This document shows positions 1-8,813 of a stretch of 64,000 nucleotides of DNA, piece after piece; positions within the stretch are counted from its first letter, which is position 1, and each line of letters opens with the position of its first letter. The position numbers and the translations under genes were made by a program. This DNA is from UBA4615 sp044368415 (GTDB lineage: Bacteria > Pseudomonadota > Gammaproteobacteria > Burkholderiales > Burkholderiaceae_E). Below the pieces are notes generated by a model that made no database searches, was not told the origin of the DNA, and saw only the letters and a list, made by a program, of their open reading frames with translations. The stretch covers positions 15,423 through 79,422 of the forward strand of contig JBIPLJ010000013.1 in the NCBI GenBank assembly GCA_044368415.1. The letters are read 5' to 3'.

Positions 1-275
1 GCGGTGGTCACGCCGAGCGCAGGCGAGGGGCGCACGCTCGCGTCCCAGGTGACCTGCGCATCGAAGTGCGTGTGGCTGTCGATGATGCCGGGCATCAGCG
101 CGAGGCCGGCGGCGTCGACCCGCTCGGCGCCCGCCGCGGGCAGGTCGGTGCCGACGGCGGCGATCAGGCCGCCGCGCACGAGCACGTCGCGTACTGCAGG
201 TTCTGCGCCGGTGCCGTCGAAGACCAGGGCCTGGCGGATCAGGAGATCGGGGGAGGCGGTCATGGGCGTGCTCAT
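1..275 (-). CDS. N-terminal part of an amidohydrolase-family protein (D-aminoacylase-like), cut by the window edge
   Basis: The 91 visible residues are the N-terminus of a metal-dependent amidohydrolase; the rest lies left of the window. The translation shows a small beta-rich N-terminal segment, then MPGIIDSHTHFD (the first metal-binding H-x-H of the TIM barrel) followed by AQVTWDAS and a GVTT motif. The H-x-H-F-D-x-Q-x-x-W-D pattern is typical of N-acyl-D-amino-acid deacylases and related amidohydrolase family 3 members. Two in-frame ATG codons (275 and 263) could start it; the upstream one is listed. The substrate cannot be deduced from this fragment; N-acyl-D-amino acid hydrolysis is the family's usual role. 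Confidence 0.75.
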   Translation of the reverse strand, partial: MSTPMTASPDLLIRQALVFDGTGAEPAVRDVLVRGGLIAAVGTDLPAAGAERVDAAGLALMPGIIDSHTHFDAQVTWDASVRPSPALGVTT

Positions 276-439
276 TCGATACCGATGCGGCGGGCCAACT
301 CGACGAAGCCGCCACGGTGTCTAGGGTGGCACGGCCTGTCAAGCGAGGCGACCGGATTGCATACGCCCTGGCAGGAGACGCCGGTAGGGTGATCCTGCGG
401 CCGCGGGCGCGCGCCTCGGGCGCGTGCGGGACGGTCCGC

Positions 440-1714
440 TCAGGAAGCGACCGGGGGCGCCCCCCGCAGCGCGTCGAGCAAGGGCGCGAATCTCGCCCTC
501 CCCGCGTCCGGGAACACGCTCAGATCCAGTGCGACGTCGCGCGCCAGGCTGCGCATGCGCCAGCGCACCTCGCGCGGCACCAGATCGAGCTGCAGCACCA
601 GTTCGGCATCGGCGGCGGCGGACTGCCCGACCAGATCGAAGTAGTCGGCGGTGCCGGTCGACACGAACGCCGCCTCGAGCCGCATCAGAAGCGGCGCCAG
701 CCGCGCGAGCGACCGGCGCTCGAGCGGGTGCTCGGTCTGCGGCTCGAGGTCGTGCGCGGCCTGCCGGGACCGGCGCAGGCCATCGCGCACGATGAAGAGA
801 CGCTCGCGCGCGGCCTCGCACTCGAGATCCGCGGCGCCTTCGACCGGGAACGAGCGCTGTACGCGGACGAGGTGATTGACGATGCCCATCGGGTACTCGC
901 CGAACACCAGGCCCATCGCCAGGACGGCGCGCGCAGGCGACGACACCGGATCGTTGAGGACGCCCGCCATCGTTTCGGCGGCGATGAGGAAGCCCGCTCC
1001 GTCGGGCAGTGCGCTGGAGACGGCGCGCCCCGGATAGCCGGTTCCGTCGAGCCGCTCGTGGTGGGCGAGGACGAGTGCCGCGATGCGCCGCGGGTAGCGG
1101 GTGTTCGTCCGCACGAAGAGCTCGCCGACCCGTGGGTGCGCGCTGACATGGCGCCACTCGTCCAGGGTCAGCTCGCGTCGGCTCGACAGGTACGCCGGGT
1201 TCACGTACTGCTCGCCGATGTCGTGCAGAAGCGCGGCGAGCATCACGCGCTGCAGGCTGCCCTCGTCGCAGCCGCAATGGGCGGCCAGCGCGCCCGCCGC
1301 CAGCATCGCCAGGCAGGCGTGCGAGAACCCGGTGCCGCGCTCCCTCGCAGCAGTGAGCAGCAGTGACACCGACGCCTCGACCGGCAGGCTCCCGGCGACG
1401 CTCAGCAGCCGGCACGCCTCGGATCCTGCCAGTGCCGACAGGTAGGCGCTGCCCAGGAGCAGCCGCTGCGTCTCGTCGACGAGATCATCCGGTCCGATGC
1501 CGTCCCGGGCGATGAGGCACTGCTCGATCGGGCGGCGCAGGGGCCGGCCCATCAGGCGCTCTACGAGCGCGGCCACGACCGGGTTGCCGCGCGCCCACAG
1601 CTTGACGCCCCGCTCGTCGACGATATCCTCGCTCGCCTCGACGCCGCAGGCCTCGCTGGCCTCGACGATCGAGGCCAACGCATGGGGGTTGGCGTGCAAG
1701 AACGGACTGTTCAT
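440..1714 (-). CDS. HD-GYP domain protein, probable cyclic-di-GMP phosphodiesterase
   Basis: A 424-residue soluble protein. The HD-GYP core is at about residues 150–290: HDIGE (H164, D165), a further HPRVG histidine, then HHERLDGTGYPG (residues 218–229), which matches the HHExxxGxGYP signature. HD-GYP enzymes hydrolyse c-di-GMP, often to GMP. The N-terminal 150 residues contain no receiver or PAS domain that I recognise. The usual HDxGK lysine is glutamate here, as in some family members. No membrane segment is evident. The gene stands alone between the amidohydrolase fragment and olsB, on the same strand as both, with gaps of about 165 and 205 bp. No clear ribosome-binding site precedes the ATG at 1714. 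Confidence 0.85.
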   Translation of the reverse strand: MNSPFLHANPHALASIVEASEACGVEASEDIVDERGVKLWARGNPVVAALVERLMGRPLRRPIEQCLIARDGIGPDDLVDETQRLLLGSAYLSALAGSEACRLLSVAGSLPVEASVSLLLTAARERGTGFSHACLAMLAAGALAAHCGCDEGSLQRVMLAALLHDIGEQYVNPAYLSSRRELTLDEWRHVSAHPRVGELFVRTNTRYPRRIAALVLAHHERLDGTGYPGRAVSSALPDGAGFLIAAETMAGVLNDPVSSPARAVLAMGLVFGEYPMGIVNHLVRVQRSFPVEGAADLECEAARERLFIVRDGLRRSRQAAHDLEPQTEHPLERRSLARLAPLLMRLEAAFVSTGTADYFDLVGQSAAADAELVLQLDLVPREVRWRMRSLARDVALDLSVFPDAGRARFAPLLDALRGAPPVAS

Positions 1715-1919
1715 CGATCGAGGCAGGACACCCGAGGGGTCGAGTCTCGGAGATCATTCAGCGGCCGCGCGGCAGCGTCTGCGGCGCAGCCCTCGAACGG
1801 GCGAGGCCGGCGGACCGACGGACGGCAGATCAGCAGCCGACGTGTCCGACGCCGCGATTCATCGGCAGCGGACTCTCGCGGACGGGCATGCGAGGTCCGC
1901 GACCCGTGGTCGGGCCAGC

Positions 1920-2687
1920 TCACGCGCTGCGCAGGAACCTGCGCGAGTAGCGCGCCGCGATGCGATCGAGCGCGAGCAGCATCGGGACGTCCGCACAATT
2001 GAACGCGACGTCATGATGCGGCTCGCCGATCAGGCGGCCGCCGGCGCGCAGGTAGCCCTTGATCAGCGGCGGTACGACCACCTCGCAGTCGTGCGCCAGC
2101 GCGTCGACCGGCAGCCGGCGCTTCGGGAACACCCGAAACTCCTCGGGCGCGGCGTGCTCGGCCCACAGCGCGCGCCACAGCGTCGCGGCGAACCCGCCAC
2201 CGTCGGCGGCCGGCACGCTCGCGCAGCCAATCAGGTACCGGTACGGCAGTCCGGCCAGCAGCGCGCCGAGTCCCGCCCACAGCAACATAATCGTCGCGCC
2301 GGTCCGGTAGTCTGGATGCACGCAGGAGCGCCCGAGCTCGACCAGCTCGTGCCGGATCGACCGCAGGCGGTCGGTGAAGAACTCGCTCTCGACGTACAGG
2401 CCACCGGCTTCGCGCCCCTGCTCGGGGAGCATCACGCGATAGGTGCCGACGACTTCGCCACTTGCCAAGTCCTCGACGATCAGGTGTCGGCAGAACCGGT
2501 CGAAGATGTCGTGATCGACGCCGGGCGTGGAACCGGACAGCCGCGCGCCGTACTCTTCGGTGAAGACCCGCCAGCGCAGCCGCTGCGCGGCCTCGATGTC
2601 TGCCGGAGACACGGCAAGGCGGGCGACGAGGCGGCCCGCCCGGGCAAGCTCGGTGGAACGGATCGGCGCTTCGAGGACCGCGGACAT
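1920..2687 (-). CDS. olsB: L-ornithine N-alpha-acyltransferase (ornithine lipid synthesis)
   Basis: A 255-residue GNAT-fold protein of the OlsB family. OlsB transfers a 3-hydroxyacyl chain from acyl carrier protein to the alpha-amino group of ornithine, giving lyso-ornithine lipid, the first step to phosphorus-free ornithine lipids. Recognisable family segments are RLRWRVFTEEYGARL near the N-terminus, GVDHDIFDRFCRHL, VGTYRVMLPEQG, ELGRSCVHPDYRTG and, near the end, VVPPLIKGYLRAGGR. Length is normal for OlsB. AAGGAG sits 8 nt before the ATG at 2687, which fixes the start. It is transcribed divergently from the glycosyltransferase–PlcP pair, sharing a 152-bp intergenic region with Pho-box-like repeats, which suggests phosphate-starvation control. 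The second acyltransferase, OlsA, is not in the window. Confidence 0.9.
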   Translation of the reverse strand: MSAVLEAPIRSTELARAGRLVARLAVSPADIEAAQRLRWRVFTEEYGARLSGSTPGVDHDIFDRFCRHLIVEDLASGEVVGTYRVMLPEQGREAGGLYVESEFFTDRLRSIRHELVELGRSCVHPDYRTGATIMLLWAGLGALLAGLPYRYLIGCASVPAADGGGFAATLWRALWAEHAAPEEFRVFPKRRLPVDALAHDCEVVVPPLIKGYLRAGGRLIGEPHHDVAFNCADVPMLLALDRIAARYSRRFLRSA

Positions 2688-2744
2688 CGGGGGCTCCTTC
2701 GGGGTTCGATGAGCGGCAGCCTGACCGGTGTCCGTTGCGCCGCC

Positions 2745-2773
2745 GTGACGCTGCGATGACCGGGCGATGACGG
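2745..2773. promoter_or_regulatory. Pho-box-like direct repeats between olsB and the glycosyltransferase gene
   Basis: Three heptamers sit exactly 11 bp apart on the plus strand: GTGACGC (2745–2751), ATGACCG (2756–2762) and ATGACGG (2767–2773). Read on the minus strand they are CCGTCAT, CGGTCAT and GCGTCAC, each separated by 4 bp. This is the spacing and core (C-T-G-T-C-A-T, 4 bp, repeated) of PhoB binding sites. A perfect inverted repeat GATGAC/GTCATC (2766–2782) overlaps the last unit. The third base is C or G instead of the consensus T, so the match is imperfect. The position between two divergent lipid-remodelling genes fits phosphate control of both. PhoB binding is inference. Confidence 0.5.
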
Positions 2774-2839
2774 CACGTCATCGAACTGCAGTCTTGCAGT
2801 CAAGACGGTGTCACGGAACGCCACCAGACTGCGCGAAGC

Positions 2840-4003
2840 ATGCAGACCATCGATCTCGTCTACTTCGACGCCGGCGGCGGGCATCGCGCCGCGGCCCAGG
2901 CCTTGCGAGGCGTGATCGCCGCCCAACGACGGCCGTTCCGGGTCCGCCTCGTGCAATTAATGCACGTGCTCGACCCCACGGACGCTTTCAGGCGCGTCGC
3001 GGGTATGGCGCCCGAAGACTTCTACAACCGACGGCTCGCCCGCGGCTGGACCTTCGGGCTGGGGTCGGAGCTGCGCGTGTTGCAGGCGATGATCCGGATC
3101 GGACATCCGGCGCTGGTCCGGACCCTGCGGGCACACTGGGCGTGCACCGCGCCGGACCTCGTGGTCTCGCTGGTGCCGAACTTCAACCGCGCGCTCCACG
3201 AGTCGCTGCACGAGGCCTTGCCGGGGGTGCCCTTCGTCACGGTGATGACCGACCTCGCGGACGTGCCGCCGCGCTTCTGGATCGAGCCCGGGTCCCGCGG
3301 CCACGTGGTGTGCGGGACGCGGCGCGCGGTCGAGCAGGCCCTCGAAGCCGGTGTCGGTGCAGACCGCGTGCATGCGGTGAGCGGCATGATCCTGCGTCGC
3401 GAGTTCCACCAGCCCGCGCCCGTCGATCGCGAGGCCACGCTACGCGCACTGGGGCTCGACCCCGCGCGGCCGACCGGCCTGGTGATGTTCGGCGGGCACG
3501 GTTCGGCACAGATGACCCGCGTGGCCGAATCGCTCGACGACATCCAGCTGCTGTGCCTGTGCGGCCACAACGACGCCCTGCTCGATGCGCTGCGCGCCCT
3601 GCGGCGGCCGGCACCGCTGGCGGCGGTCGGATTTACCAGCGAGGTGTCCCGCCACATGCGGGCCGCCGACTTCTTCATCGGAAAGCCGGGCCCCGGGAGC
3701 TTGAGCGAGGCGCTGCAATGTGGCCTGCCGGTGGTGACCTTTCGCAACGCCGCGACGATGCCGCAGGAGCGCTACAACACCCGCTGGGTACAGGAGCAGG
3801 ACGTCGGGCGGGTCGTCGCGTCGACGCGGGCGCTCCGTCCGGCGATCGCGTCGATGCTCGGCGAACTCGACGCCGTCCGCGCCCGCGTCGGGCGAATCGA
3901 GAACCGGGCGGTGTTCGAGGTCGCGGACCTGCTCGCCCGATTGCTGCGGCAGGTGCCCGGCACGAAGATTGACGGCCAGACAGAGCGGGCGATCGCGGCA
4001 TGA
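2840..4003 (+). CDS. GT28-family glycosyltransferase, candidate diacylglycerol glycosyltransferase
   Basis: A 387-residue protein related to MurG and plant-type MGDG synthases. The N-terminal half begins with the glycine-rich acceptor-side loop DAGGGHRAAAQAL (about residues 11–23). The C-terminal half carries the GT28 nucleotide-sugar signatures MFGGHGSAQM, GFTSEVSRHM, FFIGKPGPGSLSEAL and TMPQERYN. No signal peptide is visible; such enzymes are peripheral inner-membrane proteins. The probable reaction is transfer of a sugar from UDP-sugar to diacylglycerol to make a phosphorus-free glycolipid. The stop overlaps the start of the PlcP-like gene by 4 nt, and PlcP releases diacylglycerol, so the two enzymes fit one pathway. 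The sugar donor is unknown. A MurG role is unlikely because the gene is outside any cell-wall cluster. Confidence 0.75.
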   Translation: MQTIDLVYFDAGGGHRAAAQALRGVIAAQRRPFRVRLVQLMHVLDPTDAFRRVAGMAPEDFYNRRLARGWTFGLGSELRVLQAMIRIGHPALVRTLRAHWACTAPDLVVSLVPNFNRALHESLHEALPGVPFVTVMTDLADVPPRFWIEPGSRGHVVCGTRRAVEQALEAGVGADRVHAVSGMILRREFHQPAPVDREATLRALGLDPARPTGLVMFGGHGSAQMTRVAESLDDIQLLCLCGHNDALLDALRALRRPAPLAAVGFTSEVSRHMRAADFFIGKPGPGSLSEALQCGLPVVTFRNAATMPQERYNTRWVQEQDVGRVVASTRALRPAIASMLGELDAVRARVGRIENRAVFEVADLLARLLRQVPGTKIDGQTERAIAA

Positions 4004-4836
4004 ACGCGTTCGCCGAGCCGCTCGACCCAGAGGCCACGCTTCGGGTTCGGACGGTTTGGATCTCCGACCTGCACCTGGGCACGGCCGGCTGCCAGGCGCC
4101 CGCGCTGCTGACATTCCTGCGGGAGGTCGAATGCGAGACCCTCTACCTCGTCGGCGACATCGTCGACGGCTGGCAGCTCAAGCGCTCGTGGTACTGGCCC
4201 CAATCGCATAACGACGTGGTGCAGAAAATCCTGCGTAAGGCGCGCAAGGGCACCCGGGTGGTGTTCGTGCCGGGTAACCACGACGAGTTCGCGCGACGCT
4301 ACATCGGCCACAGCTTCGGCGGGGTCGAGGTCGTGGACGACTGCATCCACCTGACCGCGGACGGACGCCGGCTCTGGGTGACCCACGGGGATCTGTTCGA
4401 CGGCGTCGTGCAGTGCGCGCGCTGGCTGGCGCACCTGGGCGACGCGGCGTACGAATTCACGTTGCGCGCCAACCGGTGGTTCAATGTGGCCCGGGCGAGA
4501 ATGGGTCTGCCGTACTGGAGCCTGTCGCGCTACCTGAAGCTCAAGGTCAAGCGCGCGGTCAGCTACGTCGGCGACTTCGAGGCCGCGGTCGCCCGCGAGG
4601 CCCGCCGGCGGGGCGCGCACGGGGTGGTGTGCGGCCACATCCATCACGCCGAGATCCGGACCATCGACGGCGTGCTCTACTGCAACGACGGGGACTGGGT
4701 CGAGAGCCTGACGGCGCTCGTCGAGCAGCACGACGGCCGGCTCGAGCTCCTGGACTTCTCGGGCGCCGCGCTGCGGCCCAGCGCGCAGTCGGCTTCCGTG
4801 CAGGCCACCGGAACGCTGGACCTGAAGACCCGGTAG
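4000..4836 (+). CDS. plcP: PlcP-like metallophosphoesterase (phospholipase C for lipid remodelling), LpxH-related
   Basis: A 278-residue calcineurin-type phosphoesterase. Metal-binding motifs run in order: ISDLHLG, VGDIVDGW, PGNHDEFA, THGDLFD and CGHIHHAEI. The segments YWPQSHNDVVQK and FVPGNHDEF and the LKLKVKRAVSYVGDFE region resemble the PlcP group (SMc00171 of Sinorhizobium), which removes the phosphate head group of phospholipids during phosphate starvation. They look less like canonical UDP-diacylglucosamine hydrolase LpxH, the usual automatic annotation. The ATG overlaps the upstream glycosyltransferase stop by 4 nt, so the two are probably translationally coupled. In other bacteria plcP is paired with a diacylglycerol glycosyltransferase gene, which supports the reading. 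An LpxH-like activity is not excluded from sequence alone. Confidence 0.75.
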   Translation: MNAFAEPLDPEATLRVRTVWISDLHLGTAGCQAPALLTFLREVECETLYLVGDIVDGWQLKRSWYWPQSHNDVVQKILRKARKGTRVVFVPGNHDEFARRYIGHSFGGVEVVDDCIHLTADGRRLWVTHGDLFDGVVQCARWLAHLGDAAYEFTLRANRWFNVARARMGLPYWSLSRYLKLKVKRAVSYVGDFEAAVAREARRRGAHGVVCGHIHHAEIRTIDGVLYCNDGDWVESLTALVEQHDGRLELLDFSGAALRPSAQSASVQATGTLDLKTR

Positions 4837-5028
4837 GAGGCCTGCGGCCTTCACGGCGGGGCAGCCCGGGCGCCTCCGGCCCATCCGGCTTCCCGCGATG
4901 CGGCGCCGCCGCCGATCCGGCGCCGCGTTCCGCTCGCGCCGCCGGGCGGACCGGAGCCGGCCCCGGGCATCGAAGCTTACGGAGCGTGCCGTGCGGGCCC
5001 GCCGCCCGAACAGCCCCTCGCCGCCCCG

Positions 5029-6795
<1,767 letters not shown>

Positions 6796-6810
6796 ATGAG
6801 CGCGCCGCCT

Positions 6811-7260
6811 TCAGCGGCGGAACGGGCTCGCGAACTTCGGATCGGACGCGAACTCGGTGTCGGTCAGCGTGCCGAGGAAGGCCACTAGCGCCTGCTTGTC
6901 GGCGGCACTCAGGTTCAGCCTGCGCGGCGGGCCGCCGTTGGGCTGGCGCAGCCGATTATCGAGTGCGGGGGCCGCTCTGCACGCCGGCGTTGTAATGCTC
7001 GACGACCTGCGCCAGGCTCGAGAACCGTCCGTCGTGCATGAAGGCGGAGCCGAGCGCGACGTTCTTGAGCGAGGACGACTTGAACACCACCGTCTCTCCG
7101 GCATCGAGCCCGTTGCTACGCGAGTTCGCGTTGAGCGCGAAGGTCGGCGGCACGTGGCAGCCGGCGCATCCGAGCCCGCCTTGCTGCGGCGGCGCAAAAG
7201 CTCGGGGTCATGGAGCAGCATCGCCATCTTCGCGATCAGGCGTACGCCCGACGCATAGAG
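6811..7260 (-). pseudogene. Remnant of a di-haem cytochrome c peroxidase/MauG-type gene, 5'-truncated and frameshifted
   Basis: Three pieces in two frames together resemble the C-terminal half of a bacterial di-haem peroxidase. The upstream piece reads RLIAKMAMLLHDPELL. A second frame carries GGLGCAGCH, a c-type haem motif C-x-x-C-H, then PPTFALNANSRSNGLDAGE and SLKNVALGSAFMHDGRFSSL, ending HYNAGVQSGP. The first frame resumes with ALDNRLRQPNGGPPRRLNLS and LVAFLGTLTD. The second junction is at a run of five G on the plus strand (6967–6971), where removal of one base restores the frame. The other shift lies near 7180–7195. The N-terminal haem domain and signal peptide are missing. Homopolymer sequencing error could explain one shift but not the truncation. 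Confidence 0.65.
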
Positions 7261-7382
7261 CGCGGCAGGTGTAACGGACAGGGTGACGGCGCCGGGGTAT
7301 CGCACGACCGATACCCCACCCCCGGTACGATGGACAGGCTGCCGGCGGGCACCGTGTCCGCCGATGTCCCCTGGAGGTCCCA

Positions 7383-7736
7383 ATGGGCTGGTTCTCGAAA
7401 TCCGATCCGACATTCTTCCTCGCCACCGTCGTGCCGAGCAGCGGCGGCGCGCAGGTCGGCGCGTGGCTGGGCGTAGTCAACGGCGAGGCCATCATCGGCG
7501 CCAACATCTTTCGCGACCTGTTCTCGTCGGTGCGCGACGTGGTCGGCGGGCGGGCGGGCGGCTACGAGCGCGCGCTCGCCGGCGCACGCGAGGCCGCGAT
7601 CGAGGACATGAAGGCCGCGGCGATCGAGCTCGGCGCCGACGGAGTCGTCGGCATCGACTTCGACTACGAGGTGCTCGGCGAGGCGAACGGCATGATGATG
7701 GTCACCGTGAGCGGCACGGCGGTGAAGATGGCCTGA
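7383..7736 (+). CDS. YbjQ/UPF0145 family protein
   Basis: A 117-residue protein with an N-terminal GWFSKSDPTFFLATV segment and the family core GVVNGEAIIGANIFRDLFSS, REAAIEDMKAAAIELGADGV and VGIDFDYEVLG, ending in a beta-strand with MMMVTVSGTAVKM. The UPF0145 (YbjQ) family forms pentamers and is annotated as putative heavy-metal-binding, but its function is not established. Length is normal apart from about 12 extra residues at the N-terminus. The sequence CTGGAGG lies a few bases before the ATG at 7383 and supports this start. It stands alone between decayed genes. Confidence 0.85.
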   Translation: MGWFSKSDPTFFLATVVPSSGGAQVGAWLGVVNGEAIIGANIFRDLFSSVRDVVGGRAGGYERALAGAREAAIEDMKAAAIELGADGVVGIDFDYEVLGEANGMMMVTVSGTAVKMA

Positions 7737-7886
7737 TGCGGCGAAGGGGCTCGGCGCAGCACGGCGTCCGGCCTCCCCGCTCAGCGCGGATGCAGCCGCC
7801 GCGCCTGCGTCAGCTCCAACCAGTGCAGCAGCCAACCTCGGTATCGACGACACCGTGAAAGCCGTGCTGGTGCAGCTTGATGCCGC

Positions 7887-8294
7887 TCAGGTCCGAGCGC
7901 CCGCAGGGCTCTTCGTGATCACCGGCAGGATCGAGCCAAATAGGTTGCTGTTCGACAGCCGCGCGGCAGGATAGACCTCGTCGCGAAAGCCGAAGCGCGC
8001 CAGGCCCGCGCCGGCGGGCGCGGCGGCCGCGGCCTCGCTCAGCAGGTCGAGCGTCATGCGCCCCTCGTGGCGGCCGAACCGGGTCAGGCCGCTGCCCAGC
8101 AGGTAGCACTTGCTGTCCTCGTCGAGCTCGATGAAGCCCTCGTCGGCAAGGGACTCGAGCAGCCGCAGCACCGTCGCCTTGTTCAAACCGGTGGCCGCAG
8201 CGACGTCTACCAAGCGCAGCGCCTCGGGCACCGACAGCGCACGCAGGATCCGGCAGACCTTCTGGACCGAGAAGGTGTCGGGGGCTTGCGGCAT
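7887..8294 (-). pseudogene. Truncated IclR-family transcriptional regulator
   Basis: The first 75 residues are a good IclR winged-helix domain: SVQKVCRILRALSVPEA, then LVDVAAATGLNKATVLRLL and GFIELDEDSKCYLLGSGL. After that only about 55 residues follow, with a weak match to the start of the effector-binding domain (LLSEAAAAAP, FRDEVYPAARLS). A complete IclR protein has about 250 residues, so most of the ligand domain is lost. It lies 10 bp downstream of a decayed cyclase gene on the same strand, and the two probably once formed an operon. The N-terminal DNA-binding part is intact, so a short repressor-like product could still be made; I consider decay more likely. Confidence 0.6.
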
Positions 8295-8304
8295 CGCGGC
8301 GGCC

Positions 8305-8568
8305 TCAGACGGTGGCGATCGGCGATGCGGGCGAGCCGACGGCGCCGGGCAGGCGCAGCGGCGGCGCTGTGAGCAGGAGGCGGCTGCGGCCGTTGGCGCA
8401 CAGCCGCTCGGCCAGCGGCGTCAGGTGCCAGAGCTCGCCCAGGCGCACCTTCTCGGGCGTCAGCAGGTTCAGGCGGCCGAGCTGGTCGTCGGGACCTCAG
8501 TCGCCGCCGGTCGAGCCCTCGGGGCGGCGCACCCAGCGCGGGGGGCTCATGCGGTCGTCGGAGCTCAT
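8305..8568 (-). pseudogene. Decayed cyclase-family (kynurenine formamidase-like) gene with internal deletion and nonsense codon
   Basis: The 88 codons join the two ends of a cyclase-family protein. The start reads MSPPRWVRRPEGSTGGD, then an in-frame TGA at 8497–8499 where the family normally has tryptophan, then GPDDQLGRLNLLTPEKV, which is the usual N-terminal motif. Directly after this comes LTPLAERLCANGRSRLLLT with LPGAVGSPASPIATV, which is the usual C-terminus. The roughly 200 central residues with the metal-binding H-x-x-x-D motif are absent. A nonsense codon and a large deletion together make a functional product very unlikely. The truncated IclR gene follows 10 bp downstream. Confidence 0.6.
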
Positions 8569-8813
8569 GCTCGCGTCTCCTCGTGACGGGCGTCGCAACC
8601 AAGGTACACATGCCGCACCGGCCAGGGCGAGGCCGGCGAGCGGTTTCGGAAGCTGGCTCAACGACAGTCGCGGGACAGTGATCGCGGGGCCGTCCTCGGT
8701 GCGGCGCATCGCGGGCCTGCCGCGGCCGGGCGAACCCGGGCGATGCCCTACACTAGAGGCGTCGCCGTGTCCCGCAGGGATGCCGGTGATCGCCCCACGC
8801 CGGAGCCCTGCCC

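Noticed and set aside
4000..4836. Annotation as LpxH (lipid A synthesis)
   Set aside because: The motif-bearing segments fit the PlcP group better and the gene overlaps a glycolipid glycosyltransferase next to olsB; LpxH activity is kept only as an alternative.
6803..6819. GC-rich hairpin between the HtrA-like gene and the peroxidase remnant as a terminator
   Set aside because: A 6-bp stem is easily found by chance at this GC content and there is no following T-tract on either strand.
7770..7880. Minus-strand fragment containing WLLHWLELTQARRLHPR
   Set aside because: Protein-like for about 20 residues only, with no start, no neighbours and no recognised family.
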